Part shown: positions 10,905-19,126 of the stretch, in pieces
Position numbering within the stretch: the first letter of the stretch is position 1
How the letters are laid out: every line of letters begins with the position of its first letter
The notes under the pieces: model-generated
Told to the model about the DNA's origin: nothing
What the model saw: only the letters and a program-made list of their open reading frames with translations
The model's database searches: none
Program-made: the position numbers and the translations under genes
Assembly: GCF_031157525.1 (NCBI RefSeq)
Contig: NZ_JAVIXR010000013.1
Location: forward strand, 42,494-106,493
DNA from: Marinobacter sediminicola
GTDB lineage: Bacteria; Pseudomonadota; Gammaproteobacteria; Pseudomonadales; Oleiphilaceae
DNA length: 64,000 nucleotides
Direction of reading: 5' to 3'

Positions 10905-10952
10905 GGTGCCCTCCGAAGGGGGTCACAGGTTCAAATCCTGTCGGGCGCGCCA
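10905..10952 (+). pseudogene. tRNA-Arg(CCG) 3'-half remnant, copy 1
   Basis: The anticodon-loop-like CTCCGAA is followed by a damaged 3' anticodon stem, an intact T arm (ACAGG-TTCAAAT-CCTGT), the acceptor strand CGGGCGC, discriminator G and encoded CCA. This matches the 3' half of a bacterial tRNA-Arg with anticodon CCG. The matching 5' acceptor GCGCCCG and the D arm are absent upstream, so it cannot be a working tRNA. It is the typical footprint left at an integration site in a tRNA 3' end. Confidence 0.8.
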
Positions 10953-10960
10953 TATTTTTC

Positions 10961-10993
10961 AAGGCCTTACGTGAAAGCGTAGGGCCTTTTTAT
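10961..10993 (+). terminator. Rho-independent terminator behind tRNA remnant, copy 1
   Basis: GGCCTTACG (10963-10971) pairs with CGTAGGGCC (10978-10986), one G-T pair, loop TGAAAG, followed by TTTTTATTT. Confidence 0.85.
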
Positions 10994-11263
10994 TTGGCTG
11001 TGTCCAAATGGTGCCTTAATTACACCCGCAACTTATTCCGCTTTCTCTCGCCACTAAGTACCTAGCCTTTGATTCTACCTATGGACCTCATGTTTAACAG
11101 AAGTGAATGTCCGGCGTAATTCAAGCAGCCGATTCGACCTCAATGAGGGCAGGCGCTATTCTCGACAAGATCTACGACGCTAGAAGCTCAACTGAACATG
11201 TGCAAGCGCAGGTGCAAACAAAGCCGTACCATGCGGTAACGCTATTTTCGCTAAAGAGACTTT

Positions 11264-12262
11264 ATGGTGTCTAACACCCCACCGCTAAGAGTTGGCTTCA
11301 TTCTGCTGCCTCGCTTCACACTCAACGCCTTCGCTGGCTTCGTAGACTCCCTACGTCTTGCAGCGGATCAGGGCGGACGGAGCCGAATGATTCATTGCAG
11401 CTGGGAAATCATGGGAGCAAAGGCTGTAACCTCAAGCTGTGGGATTGAGGTTCTTCCGAAAGTTCCGTACCAAGATCCTGCCAGCTTCACCCATATCGCT
11501 ATTTGTGGTGGCAATAGCTACCTAGACCCAGAGGAAGACAGGGATTTAAGCCTGTATTTAAAAAGCGCCAGTCGCATGGGGGTCAAATTAGTTGGAGTTT
11601 GCACTGGCACCTTCGCCATCGCCCGCGCCGAACTGCTGAAAGGGGAGCGCGTCTGTGTTCACTGGAATGTGATCAACGAATTTCGTCAGCAGTTTCCCCA
11701 TATCGAAGCTACACCTGACCGTATCTTCCTGCAGTCCGCGCGCGTCATTACCTGCGCAGGCTCCTCCGGCGCAACGGATATGGCCCTACATTTAATTCGC
11801 CAATTCTGTGGTTCAGAAAAAGCACAGCAAGCTATTCGGCATATGATTCTCACCGGTGTCCGAATGTCCAATTCACCTCAAACTCATTTTTTTGAGGCCC
11901 TCCATGAAATCCGCGACGAACGCGTGCGCGTAGCGGTACTAACCATGGAGCAGTCCCTTAACAGCAAACTCAGTATTGAAAGCCTGGCGGCGCATCTCAA
12001 CATAGGGCCCCGCCAATTGAACCGTCTCTTTCTTCGAGAGATGAATATGACGGCCATGCGCTATTTCCGGATAATGCGGCTGCGCTATGCTGACTGGCTG
12101 CTGCGCCATACTAATAGCTCTATCGCCGAAATTGCTGCAGATTGCGGTTTCTCCGACGCAGCTCACTTGTCACGCGATTTCACCGCCCACTACGCAAAAA
12201 ATCCCAGCCATGCAAGGCATACGGATGCGATCAAACTGCCCTCTAGTGCGCTGGCTGATTGA
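11264..12262 (+). CDS. GlxA-type AraC-family regulator (DJ-1/PfpI + AraC HTH)
   Basis: A 332-residue regulator. Residues about 8-190 form a DJ-1/PfpI glutamine-amidotransferase-like sensor domain, with GVCTGTFAIARAELL and the following VHW. Residues about 225-320 form a double AraC helix-turn-helix (LSIESLAAHLNIGPRQLNRL and SSIAEIAADCGFSDAAHLSR). Family members often activate amino-acid or betaine catabolic genes. It lies 212 bp upstream of the TRAP operon in the same orientation, and that gap carries two direct half-sites 21 bp apart. It therefore very probably controls the TRAP/racemase genes. Confidence 0.85.
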   Translation: MVSNTPPLRVGFILLPRFTLNAFAGFVDSLRLAADQGGRSRMIHCSWEIMGAKAVTSSCGIEVLPKVPYQDPASFTHIAICGGNSYLDPEEDRDLSLYLKSASRMGVKLVGVCTGTFAIARAELLKGERVCVHWNVINEFRQQFPHIEATPDRIFLQSARVITCAGSSGATDMALHLIRQFCGSEKAQQAIRHMILTGVRMSNSPQTHFFEALHEIRDERVRVAVLTMEQSLNSKLSIESLAAHLNIGPRQLNRLFLREMNMTAMRYFRIMRLRYADWLLRHTNSSIAEIAADCGFSDAAHLSRDFTAHYAKNPSHARHTDAIKLPSSALAD

Positions 12263-12350
12263 CTCGCGTATCCACTACCAACTTCTCCTCTTAATTAACT
12301 GCACCGCATCGCTAACAAGCAGTGCTTAAAGGCAGCCAAACACCCGAAAA

Positions 12351-12415
12351 TGTCCTGAATATTCAAAATGGTGTCCTAAATATTCTATCCCCGCCATGCA
12401 CGGACACCCTATATT
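12351..12415 (+). promoter_or_regulatory. Putative AraC-type operator and promoter of the TRAP operon
   Basis: TGTCCTGAATATTC (12351-12364) and TGTCCTAAATATTC (12372-12385) match at 13 of 14 positions and start 21 bp apart, two helical turns, the spacing of classical AraC half-sites. A TATATT -10-like box follows at 12410-12415 with no good -35, fitting activator-dependent transcription starting near 12422. The regulator is probably the upstream GlxA-type protein. Confidence 0.6.
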
Positions 12416-12474
12416 GGCGTCCTAGCACAATAGAACCGACACCAATCCTCTAAAAACAAACCGGAGTGTCTCTA

Positions 12475-13461
12475 ATGAAGCGTCACACGTCATTAAAAGT
12501 TCTTGTCACTGCAGTTATTGGATTCTCATTGCCTGTCGCATCATCAGCGGCAGATATAGAGTTGCGCGCAGCCACAGTAGGCACCCCTGGTGGCATTCAG
12601 GTAACGGGGCTAAACGCGCTATCTGACCACGTAACCGAGGCTACCGATGGCAGCGTTAATATCAAACTGTTTCCTTCCGGCGCGCTGGGGGGCCAGGTTG
12701 CCAATATTGAGTCGCTTGATTCGCACACCTTGGACATTGTTGCCATTGAAACGGCCATCACGACAATTAACAGTGATCTAGGAATCCTCTCCCTGCCCTA
12801 TCTATTTCGTGATCGCGATCACGTGAATGGTGCGCTCAAGGGCGAAGCTGGTGAAGAAATCCGTCAATTGCTTCTCAATGATGGTTACCGAGTTCTGGGC
12901 TTCTACGAGGGCGGTTTTCGGCACATCACCAACAATCGTAAACCGATCGTCGTCCCCAAAGACCTGGACGGGTTGCGCATTCGAACCCCAGCCAGCCGCC
13001 AGCGCGTGAAGATGCTCAATGCATGGGGGGGCAACGCCTCACCACTTCCCTACCCCGAGCTCTATTCCGCACTTCAAACTGGCGTGTTCGACGGCCAGGA
13101 AAACCCTCTCGTCGAAGTGAGAGCCAGTCGTTTCTACGAAGTTCAGGAGTACCTCTCTCTTACCGGCCACGTCTACACCACCGGCTTTCTGCTTATGAAC
13201 GAGACCCGCTTTCAGGCACTGCCTGAGCAGCTACAACAGGCGCTGCTGGAGGGTGGCAAAAAAGCATTCGAATCAACTGTGGCTTTTGGCACAGAGGCTG
13301 ATGAACAGATCGTTTCGCTGGTCGAAGAGAGTGGCGTAAAAGTAAACCAGGTCGACACAGCTGCATTCGTAGAAGCATCACAGCCATTGTGGAGCGTTTT
13401 CACCGAGAAAATGTCCAGCAAAGCTCGAGATCTTGTTAAGCGGATCGCCGAAATTCCGTGA
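12475..13461 (+). CDS. TRAP transporter periplasmic substrate-binding protein (DctP)
   Basis: A DctP-family solute receptor of 328 residues with a signal peptide (KVLVTAVIGFSLPVASSAA). It shows family features: SGALGGQVANIESL, the LDGLRIRTP..R core with the substrate-contacting Arg, and the FDGQENPL segment. A GTG at 12466 would overlap the Shine-Dalgarno GGAG (12463-12466), whereas ATG 12475 is correctly spaced, so the ATG is preferred. It is first gene of an operon with dctQ, dctM and a proline-racemase-family enzyme, so hydroxyproline, proline or a similar imino/amino acid is the likely ligand. It is not closely similar to the four DctP paralogues at 36-43.6 kb. Confidence 0.9.
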   Translation: MKRHTSLKVLVTAVIGFSLPVASSAADIELRAATVGTPGGIQVTGLNALSDHVTEATDGSVNIKLFPSGALGGQVANIESLDSHTLDIVAIETAITTINSDLGILSLPYLFRDRDHVNGALKGEAGEEIRQLLLNDGYRVLGFYEGGFRHITNNRKPIVVPKDLDGLRIRTPASRQRVKMLNAWGGNASPLPYPELYSALQTGVFDGQENPLVEVRASRFYEVQEYLSLTGHVYTTGFLLMNETRFQALPEQLQQALLEGGKKAFESTVAFGTEADEQIVSLVEESGVKVNQVDTAAFVEASQPLWSVFTEKMSSKARDLVKRIAEIP

Positions 13462-13517
13462 CCTAAGCCATTAATGGCAGGTTGTCCAAATTAGGTTCCC
13501 CCCCAGGAAGGTTCACT

Positions 13518-14003
13518 ATGCTCGATCGTTTTTTCGAAGCAGTCGCTGCGCTATTGCTATCAGCCATCACTCTGATAGCCCTGGCCTCGGTTCTGGCGCG
13601 CTACGTCCTCAATACGTCACTGGCTTGGAGCAGCGAGGTTCTTATCGGATTGCTGGTCTACGCCACTTTTTTCTGCGGCTACCTGGCACTGAGGCAAGGC
13701 GCCCACCTTCGGATCGACGTCCTTGTTGCTCGCCTGTCACGACGGGCGCAATGGGGCATTTTCTTTATCAACCAGTCTTTGATTGGCGTGGTCGCGCTAA
13801 TCATGGTGATTTGGGGAATAGAACAGGCGATCACCTTTGCCCATCGCACCACATTAATGTTGGAAGCACCGCGGTGGCTCTTTTACGTAGCCATACCCAT
13901 CGCAGGAGTCGGCATGTTGACTGAAATAATCCGCCAGTGCCTGCTCGCGATTCGAGTCGGCAAGCCACCTTATGAGCTCTTGAACGAGGAAATGTCATCA
14001 TGA
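13518..14003 (+). CDS. TRAP transporter small permease (DctQ)
   Basis: A four-helix inner-membrane protein of 161 residues. It starts at ATG 13518 behind AGGAAGG (13505-13511); an earlier TTG at 13482 lacks a ribosome-binding site. Family marks are ARYVLNTSLAWSSEV near the first loop, FCGYLALRQGAHLRIDVL, and a hydrophobic last helix. It pairs with DctM, whose start codon overlaps this stop by 4 bp (ATGA), indicating translational coupling. Confidence 0.88.
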   Translation: MLDRFFEAVAALLLSAITLIALASVLARYVLNTSLAWSSEVLIGLLVYATFFCGYLALRQGAHLRIDVLVARLSRRAQWGIFFINQSLIGVVALIMVIWGIEQAITFAHRTTLMLEAPRWLFYVAIPIAGVGMLTEIIRQCLLAIRVGKPPYELLNEEMSS

Positions 14004-15280
14004 TTTTGATAGCTATCCTCCTGGCGCTACTGACGCTAATCGGCCTAGCGATGCCGATCGCGTTTGCGCTGGCACTTGTATCAATTGTCGTACTTGCTTT
14101 CTCAGGCGTCGACATGCTGGTTCTTGTTCAGCAACTCTATCGAGGTACTGAGTCCTTTCCGTTGCTAGCCGTGCCAATGTTCATACTGGCAGGTCAGATT
14201 ATGAATCACAGCGGAATTTCGGCTCGGCTGATCGATCTGGCGAGAGCGTTAGTTGGAGCTTTTCGCGGAGGTCTCGCAGCGGTCAACATTCTGACATCGA
14301 TGCTGTTTGCTGGCATGAGCGGCACATCGATGTCTGACACTGCAGCTGTTGGCGGCGTAATGATCCCGCAAATGATTAAGCGCGGCTACGCTGCTCCTTT
14401 CACCGCGGCCGTCACGGCATCGTCTTCTACTATCGGCATTATTATTCCGCCCAGTGTACCCATGGTTCTGTTAAGCGCTTACATGGGGCTATCCACAGGG
14501 GCTCTGTTCGCAGCAGGGCTGGTCGCAGGCGTACTCATGGCGCTGGGCTTGATCGCGACAGCGTGGTGGATTTCGGTCAAACGTAATTACCCAGTCGAAG
14601 CCGCCTTTTCAGTCGGTCATTTGGGAAAGACGTTTGTCAGCGCGTTCCCCGCACTGTTGATGCCAATAATAATTTTGGGCGGCATTCTCAGTGGTGTCTT
14701 TACTCCAACCGAGGCATCAGCTGTAGCTGTGGCTTACGGCGTGATAGCTGGAATGCTGCTCTATCGATCGCTTTCTGTTCGCTCGCTTTACCGGGCTCTT
14801 GTGGAAAGCGCTGTACTGACCGGAGCCGTAATGTTTGTCACTGCTGCTGCCCACACTCTCGGTTATACCTTCACCTACGAAAGCTTAGGGCAGCTGGTTC
14901 TGGGACCCATGACTGAGCTCGATATCGGCCCGATTGCGTTTCTCCTGGTGCTAAGCCTGATTCTTATTATCACTGGAACGTTTCTCGACGGTATTGCAAT
15001 GATGTTCATCGTTGTGCCGCTCTTTCTTCCCAGTGTTCAACTGCTTGGCATCGAGCCGCTGCAGTTCGCGATGGTCGTCATTATCTGCTGGGGTATTGGC
15101 CAGCAAACCCCACCCGTTGGCGCTGCGCTATTTATCACTAGCGTGATATCCCGTGTCGACGTCATTCGTATCACCCGGGCCAACCTGCCCTTCATTGCTG
15201 TGATGTTTGCCGTATTGCTAGCCGTCATTTTATGGCCTGAAGGCATCGTCATGAGCGTACCCCGCTTGCTTGGACTTTAG
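14000..15280 (+). CDS. TRAP transporter large permease (DctM)
   Basis: A 426-residue multi-spanning permease, normal length for the family, with typical DctM stretches: SFPLLAVPMFILAGQIMNHS, NILTSMLFAGMSGTSMSDTA, IIPPSVPMVLL, GVFTPTEASAVAVAYG and WGIGQQTPPVGAALFI. It would form the Na+-coupled translocation path with DctQ and receive ligand from the DctP at 12475. It is translationally coupled to dctQ. Confidence 0.93.
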   Translation: MILIAILLALLTLIGLAMPIAFALALVSIVVLAFSGVDMLVLVQQLYRGTESFPLLAVPMFILAGQIMNHSGISARLIDLARALVGAFRGGLAAVNILTSMLFAGMSGTSMSDTAAVGGVMIPQMIKRGYAAPFTAAVTASSSTIGIIIPPSVPMVLLSAYMGLSTGALFAAGLVAGVLMALGLIATAWWISVKRNYPVEAAFSVGHLGKTFVSAFPALLMPIIILGGILSGVFTPTEASAVAVAYGVIAGMLLYRSLSVRSLYRALVESAVLTGAVMFVTAAAHTLGYTFTYESLGQLVLGPMTELDIGPIAFLLVLSLILIITGTFLDGIAMMFIVVPLFLPSVQLLGIEPLQFAMVVIICWGIGQQTPPVGAALFITSVISRVDVIRITRANLPFIAVMFAVLLAVILWPEGIVMSVPRLLGL

Positions 15281-15320
15281 TCAGGCCAGCATAAACCTCG
15301 ATCGATCTTAAGGAATACCC

Positions 15321-16337
15321 ATGAAAAACCAGCAATTTCTTGATGTTATTTATACACATACTGAAGGCGAGCCAACTTGTATCGTTCATAGCGGCATCCC
15401 CTATCCGCATGGTGGCGATATCCTGTCCAAGCGCGAATACCTCAAGGCTAACCACGATCACGTGCGTACAAGCCTGATGAGAGAGCCCCGGGGCCACCAA
15501 CATATGTTTGGTGTTTTCCTGACCCCTCCTTCGGATGCCAACCACGATGCCGGTATGCTCTGGATGGATGGTGAGCAATTTGTTGATATGTGCGGCCACG
15601 GCACGATCGCCCTTTCAATGTCGATGGTTGCCCATCGCCTGGCGCCAGCGCCCCAAGCTGACGGCATTACCAAGATTCGTTTCGAGACCACTGCGGGCAC
15701 TGTTGTGTCAGAAGTTAAGGCCGATGAAGAGCGGGTTCATTGGACAAAGTTTGAAAATGTGCCGGCATTCGTGATGGAGCAGGACATTCCGGTAGAAGTG
15801 CCCGGACTGGGCACGTTGAAGGCTGACCTGGTGTTCGGCGGAAACTTTTTTGCAATTATTCGAGTGCCATCAGACATCCAGCCCATTTGCGCTGAAAATG
15901 GCAGCTATTTCTCCCAGGCTGGAGAAGCGGTAAAGGCAGAGATTAATCGGCGCATGGAAGTACGCCACCCAACTCACCCACATATTAATGGACTGAATTT
16001 TGTTACCTTCTGGCATGAGGGGACACACCCGGATTCTCTCTACCGCAACGTTCACGTTTTCTCCGGCGGAAAACTGGATCGGTCTCCTGGCGGAACTGGA
16101 ACCAGCGCCATGATGGCAATGTTCCACGCCAGAGGTGAGCTCGAGGTCGGCCGCCCAATTTATTCCGAGGGACTGCTTGGCAGCGGGCGTTTTACCGGCG
16201 AGATTCTCGGTGAGACAGAGATTGGCGGCTACAAGGCAATCCGCCCCAGCGTTCAAGGCACTGCCGAACTCGTTGGTTACGGCAAGTGGTTGATCGACGA
16301 AACAGACCCTGTGGGCCGTGGTTTCGTTATTCGGTAA
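15321..16337 (+). CDS. Proline racemase superfamily enzyme with Cys/Gly active-site pair
   Basis: A 338-residue member of the proline racemase / 4-hydroxyproline 2-epimerase / trans-3-hydroxyproline dehydratase superfamily, cytoplasmic, last gene of the TRAP operon. The first catalytic Cys is present (DMCGHGT, Cys91). The second, normally in DRSPCGTG, is Gly257 here (LDRSPGGTGTSA; codon GGC at 16089-16091). Epimerases need both thiols; superfamily dehydratases carry Thr at the second place. Gly therefore argues against an ordinary two-base epimerase and leaves a dehydratase-like or new activity open. RBS AAGGA lies 5' of the ATG. Family membership is sure, the reaction is not. Confidence 0.8.
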   Translation: MKNQQFLDVIYTHTEGEPTCIVHSGIPYPHGGDILSKREYLKANHDHVRTSLMREPRGHQHMFGVFLTPPSDANHDAGMLWMDGEQFVDMCGHGTIALSMSMVAHRLAPAPQADGITKIRFETTAGTVVSEVKADEERVHWTKFENVPAFVMEQDIPVEVPGLGTLKADLVFGGNFFAIIRVPSDIQPICAENGSYFSQAGEAVKAEINRRMEVRHPTHPHINGLNFVTFWHEGTHPDSLYRNVHVFSGGKLDRSPGGTGTSAMMAMFHARGELEVGRPIYSEGLLGSGRFTGEILGETEIGGYKAIRPSVQGTAELVGYGKWLIDETDPVGRGFVIR

Positions 16338-16343
16338 ATCCAG

Positions 16344-16380
16344 CCAACCACTGTCGCCAGTATGGTGGCAGTGGTTGTTG
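16344..16380 (+). terminator. Probable terminator after the racemase-family gene
   Basis: AACCACTGTCGCC (16346-16358) pairs with GGTGGCAGTGGTT (16364-16376) with two G-T pairs. The tract after it (GTTGTTGTT) is only moderately T-rich. Confidence 0.55.
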
Positions 16381-16651
16381 TTGGCACAACCTCGCCATGA
16401 CTCTGGTGTCTCGCACAGCTTCTATCTGGCAACCCAAAACCAGAGCCGGCACACCCCGCACAACCCTCCAATGCTTAGGCAACCATAGGTCATATTCAGG
16501 TAACCCAAAATTCTCACTCTGTGCCCAAAATCCAAGTTGTCATGTGGGCTTAACCGCTTTCAGTAGGGCGAGCACATTTCGCCCAAACTCTTTCCCAGCA
16601 ACGACTCACACCGATTTAAGTCGGTGCCGGCCAGTTGAAACCGTCTGATGG

Positions 16652-16700
16652 GGTGCCCTCCGAAGGGGGGTCACAGGTTCAAATCCTGTCGGGCGCGCCA
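16652..16700 (+). pseudogene. tRNA-Arg(CCG) 3'-half remnant, copy 2
   Basis: Same structure as the first remnant: CTCCGAA loop, intact T arm (ACAGG-TTCAAAT-CCTGT), CGGGCGC acceptor strand, G and CCA. It has one extra G in the damaged anticodon stem and again lacks a 5' half. It is not a functional tRNA. Confidence 0.8.
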
Positions 16701-16708
16701 TATTTTTC

Positions 16709-16740
16709 AAGGCCTTACGTGAAAGCGTAGGGCCTTTTTA
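16709..16740 (+). terminator. Rho-independent terminator behind tRNA remnant, copy 2
   Basis: GGCCTTACG (16711-16719) pairs with CGTAGGGCC (16726-16734), followed by TTTTTATT. The stem and loop are identical to copy 1. Confidence 0.85.
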
Positions 16741-16796
16741 TTGGTTGTGCCCAAATGGTGTCCGGCTTCTTAAACCACTTTTTCTCAACGCTAGAA

Positions 16797-17756
16797 TTAC
16801 TGCCTTTGCCCAGAGCCTGAGGCCGTGCCTGGCACGTTAGCGCTCAGTTCACTCTCCACTCCATAAACATCCGGCGCCTGAATCTCTGCAATCAACCACT
16901 CTTTAAACGCCTTCATAGCCGTGGTTAATGGGCGGTGCTTCTGATGAACGAGGTAAAAGGCCTTCCGGGTGTCGAGCGGGATATTAAAGGGCACTACCAA
17001 ATTCCCGGAACTGATCTCTCTAGAGGTCAATGTAAGATCCGCCAGAGCAACGCCAAGATTTTCTTGCGCAGCGGCAGTGGTCAACTGGCTGCTGGACAAC
17101 TGAAGGCTGTCTTTCGGCGTAATGTATTCCGAACTGGCCACCTGGAACCAATTCTCCCACTCCCACATGCGGGTGCTGACGTAAATCAATGTGTGGTTTC
17201 GCAAATCGCCCGGGTCCCGCAAAGGATGCTTACCCTCAAGTAACTTGGGGCTGCACACGGGTACGAGCATTACTTTCTGCAGGAAATGGACTTCTATATC
17301 GTCCCACTCGCCATTGCCGTAGTAGACCGCCATATCCGTGCTCGACTGATTAAAGTCGAGCAAACCAACAGAGGCACTTATCCGTAGTTCAATATCCGGA
17401 AACATCTCTCTGAAACGCGACATACGGGGCATTAACCAGCGCGTCAGGAAGTTGGGTGCGACGCTGATCTGGACCACATTCGTTTCTTTGCTGGCCGTCA
17501 GCCTGTGTGTCGCCACCTCAATTTCGTTCAGCGCATGCTTCACAGACACCAGGTACTGTTTTCCAGATGGCGTTAGCTCAACCGTGCGCTTGCTTCGGCT
17601 GAACAGTTTTATCCCCAAATACTCCTCAAGAGTCTTTATCTGGTGACTCACTGCGGATGCAGTGACAAACAATTCCTTTCCGGCGGCCGCAAAGCTGCCG
17701 TTTCTGGCGGATGCCTCAAACGTCCTAAGGGCGTTTAAGGGGGGGAGTTGCCTCAT
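16797..17756 (-). CDS. LysR-family regulator, GcvA-like
   Basis: A 319-residue LysR regulator. The N-terminal winged HTH reads PPLNALRTFEASARNGSFAA followed by TASAVSHQIKTLEE, the GcvA-type signature. The effector domain covers about 90-300 (FLTRWLMPRMSRFREMFPDI, LRNHTLIYVSTRMWEWENWF). It is divergent from the 59-codon gene at 17886 and next to a ketopantoate-reductase-like gene, which are the likely targets. Its 3' end abuts the right direct repeat. Confidence 0.88.
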   Translation of the reverse strand: MRQLPPLNALRTFEASARNGSFAAAGKELFVTASAVSHQIKTLEEYLGIKLFSRSKRTVELTPSGKQYLVSVKHALNEIEVATHRLTASKETNVVQISVAPNFLTRWLMPRMSRFREMFPDIELRISASVGLLDFNQSSTDMAVYYGNGEWDDIEVHFLQKVMLVPVCSPKLLEGKHPLRDPGDLRNHTLIYVSTRMWEWENWFQVASSEYITPKDSLQLSSSQLTTAAAQENLGVALADLTLTSREISSGNLVVPFNIPLDTRKAFYLVHQKHRPLTTAMKAFKEWLIAEIQAPDVYGVESELSANVPGTASGSGQRQ

Positions 17757-17885
17757 AGGGCTTACTACCTATCATGAGTTTTTCTCAGCAGTCTCGTTAG
17801 AAACGATCGCTTTCCCAAATTTTTAGACCTAAGTAGCATATTCCCCATAGCACTTATATGGTGAAAACCAAGGAGATTATCCTTT

Positions 17886-18065
17886 ATGAATACTCAAGCA
17901 TCACGCGTTCCCAGCATTACCGAAATCAATCAGGCTGTAGAACTGGCCAAAAATGAGCGCAGCAAATACATTGCGGAAAAAACCAGCGCGCTGTCTGCCA
18001 AGCTGAGCACATTCATTCGCTCTACAATTCAATCTGTAGCGGGCAAAGCTTCTCCAAGCCACTGA
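17886..18065 (+). CDS. Small hypothetical protein (59 aa)
   Basis: ATG 17886 follows a perfect AGGAGA (17871-17876) at 9-bp spacing and the frame runs to TGA at 18063-18065. The product is MNTQASRVPSITEINQAVEL onward, 59 residues, soluble, mostly helical, Ala/Ser/Lys-rich, with a possible amphipathic helix around AVELAKNERSKYIAEKTSAL. No family is recognised. It is divergent from the LysR gene, whose promoter region it shares, so LysR control is plausible. A weak inverted repeat (GCTTCAATC / GATTGAAAGC, about 18075-18105) lies between it and the convergent panE-like gene. Good RBS and codon use support a real gene. Confidence 0.6.
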   Translation: MNTQASRVPSITEINQAVELAKNERSKYIAEKTSALSAKLSTFIRSTIQSVAGKASPSH

Positions 18066-18127
18066 CACGCTTAGCCGCTTCAATCCGACAAGGGACTGAT
18101 TGAAAGCGAGTTGCCATGCCAGCGCCC

Positions 18128-19063
18128 CTAGTCTCGCCCTTCGAGCGCGGCGCGCATTTTCAAAGTGACTAGCACCGTATTCAGGTGTGGCACCGCAATA
18201 CCATGGCGCCTGGCTATGGCCACCACGCTACCGAGCACAGCGTCCCGTTCAATCGGGCGACCGTTCAGGTAATCCAGCGCCATGCTGTTCTTGTACGCGG
18301 GCATTTTACGGGTGCTCTCGATATTCTTGTCGATCAGCGACTCGTCCATGGGGTAGCCATCCGCCGCCGCTACCTCCATCACCTCGCGCATCATTGCCCG
18401 CATTAGCTCCTCGCCTCCTTCTGTGTCCACCAAAGTTCGCGTATCCGCGCCATTGGCGATGACCGACAGGGGATTAAACGGAGTATTCCAGAGGCATTTC
18501 CGCCAACGCTCGCCCACTACGTGCTCGGTCAACTCGACGTTAATCCCGCCCTCCCGAAACAGTTCAGCAAGCATCTGGCAGTCCTCATCAATGCCTTGCG
18601 GGTAACGCCCAAATACCAGCTTCCCAAAGGCCTTATGCTCGACTATTCCGGAATCCACCCGGCTCACCGCCACAAATGCCAGGCAACTTATGAGTGGGTT
18701 CTCCGGGTAGGCATCCACCAACTCTTGCTCAATATCCAGCCCGTTTTCAATCAGCACTAAGCGGGTATTGTCACCCATCCAGGGTGCAATCATCGCAGCC
18801 CTGTCCACACCGGGAAGCACTTTCACACAGAGAATCAGGAAGTCGGGATATGCGTCTGGTATGTCGCCATGGCGACAAATGCGATCTGGCGCGAAGGACA
18901 GGTCACCAAGCGGGCTTTCGATTCGAATGCCATGCTCTTTAACTGCCTCATAATCTGAACGCAGCACAACGCTCACAGCGCATCCAGCTTTCTTGAGAAT
19001 GGCACCGTAGAAGCTACCAATCGCTCCGGCGCCAACAATCAGCATGCTTGGCTTTTTACTCAT
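18128..19063 (-). CDS. Ketopantoate reductase (PanE/ApbA) family protein
   Basis: A 311-residue NAD(P)H-dependent 2-oxoacid reductase-like protein. The N-terminal Rossmann motif is VGAGAIGSFYGA (about 9-20). The C-terminal ApbA_C domain carries ERWRKCLWNTPFNPLSVI, containing the Lys and Asn expected in the active site. PanE reduces 2-dehydropantoate, but its place between a LysR gene and an MBL/acyl-CoA ligase pair suggests a catabolic paralogue acting on another 2-oxo or hydroxy acid. The ATG is the first codon of the frame and no other start is needed. Confidence 0.8.
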   Translation of the reverse strand: MSKKPSMLIVGAGAIGSFYGAILKKAGCAVSVVLRSDYEAVKEHGIRIESPLGDLSFAPDRICRHGDIPDAYPDFLILCVKVLPGVDRAAMIAPWMGDNTRLVLIENGLDIEQELVDAYPENPLISCLAFVAVSRVDSGIVEHKAFGKLVFGRYPQGIDEDCQMLAELFREGGINVELTEHVVGERWRKCLWNTPFNPLSVIANGADTRTLVDTEGGEELMRAMMREVMEVAAADGYPMDESLIDKNIESTRKMPAYKNSMALDYLNGRPIERDAVLGSVVAIARRHGIAVPHLNTVLVTLKMRAALEGRD

Positions 19064-19126
19064 ACTATTTCACCATTTCACAGCGGAGCTTGAAGTAGAC
19101 CGAGGTTTACCATACAAACAAAAGCC

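Larger units (their letters stand above)
10716..11013 (+). repeat. 298-bp direct repeat, copy 1 (with tRNA-Arg 3' remnant)
   Basis: Near-identical in the same orientation to 16463-16760, both 298 bp, with roughly twenty differences by eye, mostly in the outer parts. The unit contains a short perfect hairpin CACCGA-TTTAAG-TCGGTG (10862-10879), the 3' half of a tRNA-Arg gene and a rho-independent terminator. The two copies flank the AraC/TRAP/proline-racemase module. Nothing coding was seen in the 265 bp between the previous gene and this repeat. Confidence 0.9.
16463..16760 (+). repeat. 298-bp direct repeat, copy 2 (with tRNA-Arg 3' remnant)
   Basis: Second copy of the repeat at 10716-11013, same orientation, starting about 125 bp after the racemase-family stop codon. 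The central part, from the CACCGA hairpin (16609-16626) through the terminator, differs at only a few positions, so the two copies are good substrates for homologous recombination that would excise 5,747 bp. Confidence 0.9.

Noticed and set aside
10905..10952. A complete tRNA-Arg gene
   Set aside because: Only the 3' half is present: no 5' acceptor strand GCGCCCG, no D arm, and the anticodon stem is broken; the same holds at 16652-16700.
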